In this document: one piece after another, positions 59,036 to 64,000 of the stretch
How the letters are laid out: the number at the start of each line of letters is the position of its first letter
Position numbering within the stretch: the first letter of the stretch is position 1
Source of the DNA: Phycomyces nitens
Taxonomy: Eukaryota; Mucoromycota; Mucoromycetes; Mucorales; Phycomycetaceae
Assembly (NCBI GenBank): GCA_022702545.1
Contig: JAHRBC010000001.1
Coordinates: forward strand, 9,362,001 to 9,426,000
DNA length: 64,000 bases
Direction of reading: 5' to 3'
Program-made: the position numbers and the translations under genes
Notes under the pieces: model-generated
Told to the model about the DNA's origin: nothing
What the model saw: only the letters and a program-made list of their open reading frames with translations
The model's database searches: none

Positions 59036-59758
59036 GGCACATTCAACTGACCACAGATTGTTTGGATGAGCAATGCAAGCAGGATGTATTGGAATGAGTG
59101 CATGTTTATAAAGCCGCCAATTTTTTAGTGTAAAGATGTGTAAAAAAGAAAGAAAAAATGGGCCCGGATATAGGAAACGAGGGAAAGGAAAAAAGAGCAA
59201 AAAAGAAAAGAATGACTTAGACTTTGCTGCTATATTGTAATAAATAATATTAGAGGTATTCAGGTAAAAGTATTTTGTTTATTTGTCAGGTGTGTCAAGG
59301 CCTGGCGCCTGTAGGCATATAGGCCACCCATGAGAACGAAAAGAATAAATGAAAATATAGAAATAAATAATAAAAAAGAAACCCCTAAATACTGGGGGAA
59401 AAGAAATAAAGTATAAGAACGAAAAGAAAAAGTTTTTGTGTTTGACATGGCATGACAGAGAGAGATGTCAGCGAGAAGGAAAAGAGAGCACGGAAAAAAC
59501 CCCCAGTGGGGGAAAACGGCTTTTAAGAAAGTAAATAGATACATACAGCGGGTAAGAATATAGGCGAAATAAATATATAGAGAAAGAAAAAAGAATGAGA
59601 CGTTAAGAATCGAGAATAAGTAACTAGGTACTGACAGCACCAAGATTGGGAACGGATTTCAGCAAGGATCAGAACTCGAAAGAGGGATCCCCTTTAGAAA
59701 CTCGGACAATCCATTTATGAATCTGATCACACAACAGAGCCAGGAAATCTTGACCGTA
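59036..59758 (-). other. Probable 3' untranslated region of the APE-type LINE
   Basis: Lies just downstream (minus strand) of the LINE ORF2 stop at 59759. A 127-codon hydrophobic frame at 59260-59643 has no family signature and is not counted as a gene. Confidence 0.4.
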
Positions 59759-62700
59759 CTAAGCACAGCTTCGGGAGGACGCAGACGGGAGGGGTTGACG
59801 GGGGACAGTGGAAATTTCGGACGTAAGCCAGGGGAAAGGGTCGCCGGGGACAGGCTCTCTCTGTCGTCGAGGAGTTTTTGGTTTGGATGAGAGTTTTTTG
59901 GAGCGGTAAGCAGTTGCAAGGTCAATGAGGATTTGACCAGGATTTGGTTCGGGAGGGAAGGGGTATTGAGAAGTGGTTTGATCTATAGCACGCAGCAAAA
60001 CAAGTAAGCACGGCCACCAATCGCACCATGTACCAGGCGTTTTGTAGGACCTGGGGAGGCAGTTGAGAGCATGGTCAATGATATGGACATCCTGTGGCGG
60101 GGGAGGGTCCAAGTGCCTTTGAAGATGCTGTACCATCACAGTTGTATCTGGGCAGACCAGCATATGAGCCCGGTTGCCTTTTACCGTGCCACATTTACAG
60201 GCCGCAGATGGGGAGGGAGGGAGCCAAGCGAAACGCCATTTGATCAGACAACGACGCTCCTGACGAGTGCAAGGCAGTAGTAAGACCAGATCTCAAACAG
60301 GTTTGCACAGACCTCTAGCGACGGTAATCGGGGGATTCTTGCTCGCAAGCTGTCTGTCAATTTCTTTTTGATGTAATTAAATATAAGCTTCTTTCAATGG
60401 GTCTTTCAGCCTGGGTTGGCTTTCTTCCAAATGTTGGACATGTTTCCAAAGTACACTACGGCGAAGCTTTTCCCATTCCGTTTTGGCTTTGGTAATGTCC
60501 AGCTGCGTGGTAATGGCGTTGAGCAAGGAGTCTGAGGGTAGTGTAAGTGCACGACGAAGAAATTTGGCTTGGAGAACCCAAAGTCGGGTGTACATGTTGG
60601 GTAGAGCAGCCAAAGCGGCAATGTAAACCACACCTATAGACGCATTAGACCATCGAATACATACCCGGAGGCAAGCATTTTGGGACTTTTGCAAAGGAGC
60701 AGAGTCCATTTGACCAGCGGGAATAATTGCTAGGCCGTACTCAAGAATGGGACGAACGAAAATAAGATAAGCCCGGATAGCTGCGGTTAAACCAAACGCA
60801 AACATATGAACACCCAGAGTGCCCAGCATGCGCATTGCTGCGACAGCCTTCTTCTGAGAGTGAGCAAATAGTGCCGTTCGATCTATTCCATGGCTAGAGA
60901 AAGGAATGCCCAGGTATTTGAAAGTAGTGCAAGAAGGTAGATTGTTCCCATACAGAGTAAGAGGCAGATCGGGCGGGGGATTGAGGACTTCGCATTTGGA
61001 TGGACTCCACTTATACCCAAGAAGATTTGAATGAGTCTCTGCAACGGCTAACATTTTCCGCACATCTTCAGGTGTCCCTATCAAGGCGACATCATCAGCA
61101 TACAAAAGACAGTTGATCGGAGCAAGTGACATTGGAAGAAAGTCTGGTGCATCCCCCTCCGTACTAGGAACAGAATAGACATTACAAGTGACTTCCCGCA
61201 GCTCGTCCAATAGTGACAAAGGAGTTGCATTTGGGTTATCAAATGAATATGTCATATAGGACGACAAGCGAAGGGACCTCGTCAACGAGGGAGAGGGGAT
61301 GCGGACATAGTATGGTTGGGTGGAGACGCCCCGAAGTAAACATGGTAAAGTATCAATAAAAATCGAGTAAAGAAAAGGGGAAAGGATACTACCCTGTAGG
61401 ACTCCATGTCTCGGTGTTATACCACGGGAGGCTACGTTTTTCAGCACTACGCAAACAATAATATTGTTAAACAAGTTTTGAAGTAGCAATAGCAAGGGTT
61501 TAGACACAAAGGGTCTTAACGAGTCCCATATAACCTGTCGGTCGACACTGTCATATGCAGCTTTGATGTCCAGGAAGACAACAACTGGGGGTGTGAGCAC
61601 TTGCTCTTGCTCTGGGTCTGGGGTAGAATACGCCCTCATCAATTCGTGGAGACAGAGGGCCTGGTCTAGGGTACCTCGACTAGCACGGAATCCTCCCTGG
61701 GCCATGTCTAACTCTGGCATGGTCATAAGGAGTTCCACAGCTAGGCATCGCTCTAAAAGCTTCCTGAACACCGAGGTCAAGCTAATAGGCCTATAACTGC
61801 TGGGATCTACGTGTGCTCCTTTGTTCTTGTAGATAGGTACCACCTGTGCTGTTCTCCAGGCTACAGGTGTCCACGACCATCTCCAACACAGCTGAAAAAG
61901 TGAGTGGAGTATAGGACCTAGAGTTGTTACGAGAGGCTTGAGCATTTCTGCCTTGATATGGTCAATGCCTGGTGCTTTCTGTCGAGGCAAGTGACGGATA
62001 GCATCTGCAACAGTGTCTACGTCCCATGGTACGTCCTCTTCCAATGGTGTAACCACCGGTCCAGGTCGTAGTTCCGTAGATCCGCCAAAAACAGTCTCGA
62101 GGTGGTCGATCATGTTATTTGCGGCTGCAAGTGGTCCTTCAGTGGAGGCGAGAGAAATCGGGGAACATTGCTTCATCTTCATTCTCTTGATCGCGCTCAA
62201 CATCTCGGTTGGATCCTTTCGGATCTTGTCACAGAAATCGTACCAGGATTGTCGTCGTGCCGCCCGAACTGCTGTCCGCAGATCTTTGCATGCTGCTACA
62301 TATGCAGCATGGGCTCTAATGCGTTCAATGTCATTGCCTACTCGACGTCGCCAACGATAACGTTCTTGACGAAGATCAGCTAAATGTTGTAGTTCGTCTG
62401 TCCAAAAACTCTTCCAAGCTTTCAGCCGAGGAGATGTACGCCCAACTGAATCATCCAAGGCTTTATAGATTGTCTCATTGAGATGCTCAGCAAAGTCTTC
62501 TAATACAACAGGGCACGACGGGGGGTTGTCCTCCAGGGTTTGTTGGATCTCTCTTTGAAGTGTACCTGAATCCACTTCAAAATGTCGTTGATACTTTGTT
62601 TTGACCTCTTTGATTGCTAGTCGCTGAAGTTTCCACAATCGACAGACAGAATTTGCTGTCGGGAGCTGTGATATGTACACAGGCTGAAAGGATAGCTCAC

Positions 62701-63364
62701 AAAGGTAGTGGTCAGAGTCCAGGGATAGCTCGTCATGGATCACCATCTGCGGGTCAAAGAACTGGCCTTCTCTTGACAAGAAGAAGTCAATGATGCTTTG
62801 GTGGACGGCGCCAGTCGCATAGACTCGCTCGTACGTTGGGATGCCAAAGGCCAACCGCGAATTCCACAATGTTAAATCCTGACTGCTGATCCAGTCGTTC
62901 ATGATTTCACTTCGTGGTCCTCCTCGAGTGTCGCCAGCTGTTGCGCTCATTTGAGCATTAAAGTCGCCGCAGACAATCGTAAAATCATCGACAGGAATCA
63001 ATGCCAGCCGTTCTTCGACCTCTTGTTGAGACAATCGCGGTGGGAAGTATACACAATGTATAGTATAGGGATCAATCCTACATGAGACAATATGGGGGTT
63101 AATGATTGCGAGGGGGTGTACGTGATGGGGAAAGTCTGGTCTTATCAGGATCGATATGCCGTCCACTGGCTTTTCCGTTGTCAATTTAGTGGCAAAGTTG
63201 TGTATCTGGATCCAAGGGCACTGAAGAGCATAATTGCTCTCAGGCAGGAAAGTCTCTGTAACAAAGAGAATGTCAATATCATTCGTCTCACAAGCATCTA
63301 TCACATTCACCAATTTGGGCAGCAGACCGTTGGCGTTAAATACACCGATCTTTAGTCTATTCAT
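59759..63364 (-). mobile_element. APE-type LINE ORF2 (endonuclease, RT, zinc knuckle)
   Basis: Start at 63364: MNRLKIGVFNANGLLPKLVN, apurinic-type endonuclease (residues 1-225) with LFVTETFLP (Glu), CVYFPPR, FTIVCGDFNAQMS (GDFN) and LDSDHYLCELSF (SDH). RT covers residues about 455-800: APGIDHIKAEMLKPL, PSSYRPISLTSVFRKLLERC, VVFLDIKAAYDSVDRQVIWD (Asp), RHGVLQGSILSPFLYSIFID, NCLLYADDVALIG (YADD) and FKYLGIPFSSHG. It continues to LWVLQAKFLRRALTLPSDSL. The 995-codon frame stops at TAA 60377, but the same frame continues through one more stop (TGA 60293) into ACKCGTVKGNRAHMLVCPDT, a C-C-H-C knuckle typical of LINE ORF2 ends, and ends at 59759. So ORF2 is about 1,200 codons with two nonsense mutations. 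All catalytic residues of EN and RT are present. Confidence 0.88.
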
Positions 63365-63569
63365 GTTGTGTGGTGGTTGGCGTGTCTTCGGTTTCTACAC
63401 CGTCCATTTCTTCATCAAAGATGAGCGGATTGGCAGTTTGGGTGTTGGGGTTGGGGTTGCCAGTCTTACGACCCTCAAGGTAGTCATCTACGGCTGACTG
63501 GGAGATCTGGATGGTAGAGGCAGGGGAGGAGAAGTGACGAATCACACTGTGGCCCTGGTGGGTTGGCAT
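63357..63569 (-). CDS. LINE ORF1 (short)
   Basis: Frame starting MPTHQGHSVIRHFSSPASTI, then QISQSAVDDYLEGRKT and an acidic end, stop TAG at 63357. Its last codons overlap the ORF2 start by 8 nt in another frame (acatgaatag), the usual ORF1/ORF2 coupling. Only 70 codons remain and no RNA-binding knuckle is seen, so ORF1 may be truncated or use an upstream start. Confidence 0.6.
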   Translation of the reverse strand: MPTHQGHSVIRHFSSPASTIQISQSAVDDYLEGRKTGNPNPNTQTANPLIFDEEMDGVETEDTPTTTQHE

Positions 63570-63608
63570 GTGGAGGCATGCTCTAACACTGGAAAAAGTA
63601 TACGATTT

Positions 63609-63685
63609 TATGGTGGAGAAATATCTGTAGTATTAAAGTACCATCATCGATTTATTGTTATTTCAATCTATATTTCTCCACCATA
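63609..63685. repeat. 16 bp perfect inverted repeat with 45 bp loop
   Basis: tatggtggagaaatat (63609-63624) and atatttctccaccata (63670-63685) are exact complements. Located just upstream of LINE ORF1, it could form a hairpin in the 5' leader or be the ends of a tiny inserted element. Confidence 0.8.
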
Positions 63686-63932
63686 CAAATATGAATGATA
63701 CTATAGGGAATGACGCCTGGTCTATCAGAGAAATAGGTCTTTAGTTCCGCTTGAAAAACCTTTGATACCCCCCAACTTTTCTGTTATTAAAGAGGTCTAG
63801 TTTATTTTATATTTCGTGTCGAGTAAGCCTATTATTTATTGTATTTTGTGCCATATAAAGCTAATCGCAATATCGCAATTTACAATCTATTCATATCCTT
63901 TACTTTTAACCTCAGTAACTCATCTCTTTAGG

Positions 63933-64000
63933 CTGAAAAGCAAAGGGAAATAGTGTCTTTAGACTGAAAAGCAAAGGGAAATAATGTCTTTAGACTGAAA
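63933..64000 (+). repeat. 31 bp tandem repeat cut by window end
   Basis: Unit ctgaaaagcaaagggaaata followed by rtgtctttaga (r = g in the first copy, a in the second) occurs 2.2 times and runs off the right edge. Possibly a promoter repeat of the next element. Confidence 0.8.

Noticed and set aside
59260..59643. 127-codon hydrophobic minus-strand frame
   Set aside because: Lies in the LINE 3' region, composition follows the A-rich plus strand, no family match.

Overview
This is nuclear DNA of an early-diverging fungus, most probably Mucoromycota (Mucorales-like). The reasons are many short (about 45-80 bp) GT-AG introns with GTAAGT/GTATGT donors, AT-rich spacers with A/T homopolymers, typical eukaryotic single-copy genes, and a transposon set (Crypton, CACTA/Plavaka-like, R2/NeSL-like LINE) common in that group. 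Genus is inference only. No tRNA, rRNA or CRISPR array was seen.

Layout. About 1-39 kb is a gene-dense euchromatic block: alkaline phosphatase (partial, runs off the left edge), a four-TM membrane protein, SLX9-like ribosome biogenesis factor, BAX-inhibitor-1/TMBIM protein, MFS sugar transporter, a single-exon zinc-finger gene of unknown role, Elongator subunit ELP2, a C1orf109-like protein, UV-damage endonuclease with an unusual tail, a 7-TM protein, mitochondrial succinate-semialdehyde dehydrogenase, mitochondrial malonyl-CoA:ACP transacylase, a CNH-like protein, a FabG-type reductase, and a DDX42-like DEAD-box helicase. The block is interrupted at 22-26 kb by an AT-rich island with relics of Tc1/mariner, MULE and a small inverted-repeat element.

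About 39.8-64 kb contains no host gene that I can recognise. It is a stack of large transposons, nearly all on the minus strand: an R2/NeSL-like LINE with restriction-like endonuclease and a C-terminal OTU-type cysteine protease (39.8-45.9 kb), a zinc-finger fragment, a Crypton tyrosine recombinase (47.7-50.4 kb), two head-to-tail CACTA/Plavaka-type transposases (50.9-56.8 kb) with a recognisable CACTA terminus and subterminal repeats near 57.95 kb, a 4-copy ~240 bp tandem repeat (58.1-59.0 kb), and an APE-type LINE with ORF1/ORF2 (59.8-63.6 kb). Each is damaged by only a few stops or frameshifts, so the insertions look fairly young.

How genes relate: the host genes are independent housekeeping units, not a cluster. 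MCAT (mitochondrial fatty-acid synthesis) and the SDR reductase sit 2 kb apart, but the SDR lacks an obvious mitochondrial presequence, so a pathway link is unproven. The most distinctive observations are the LINE carrying an OTU protease, the UV endonuclease with nine tandem SUMO-consensus-like motifs in its tail, the single-exon C2H2 gene with a nuclease-like motif, and the fact that nearly every premature stop in the transposons can be explained by a C:G to T:A transition.
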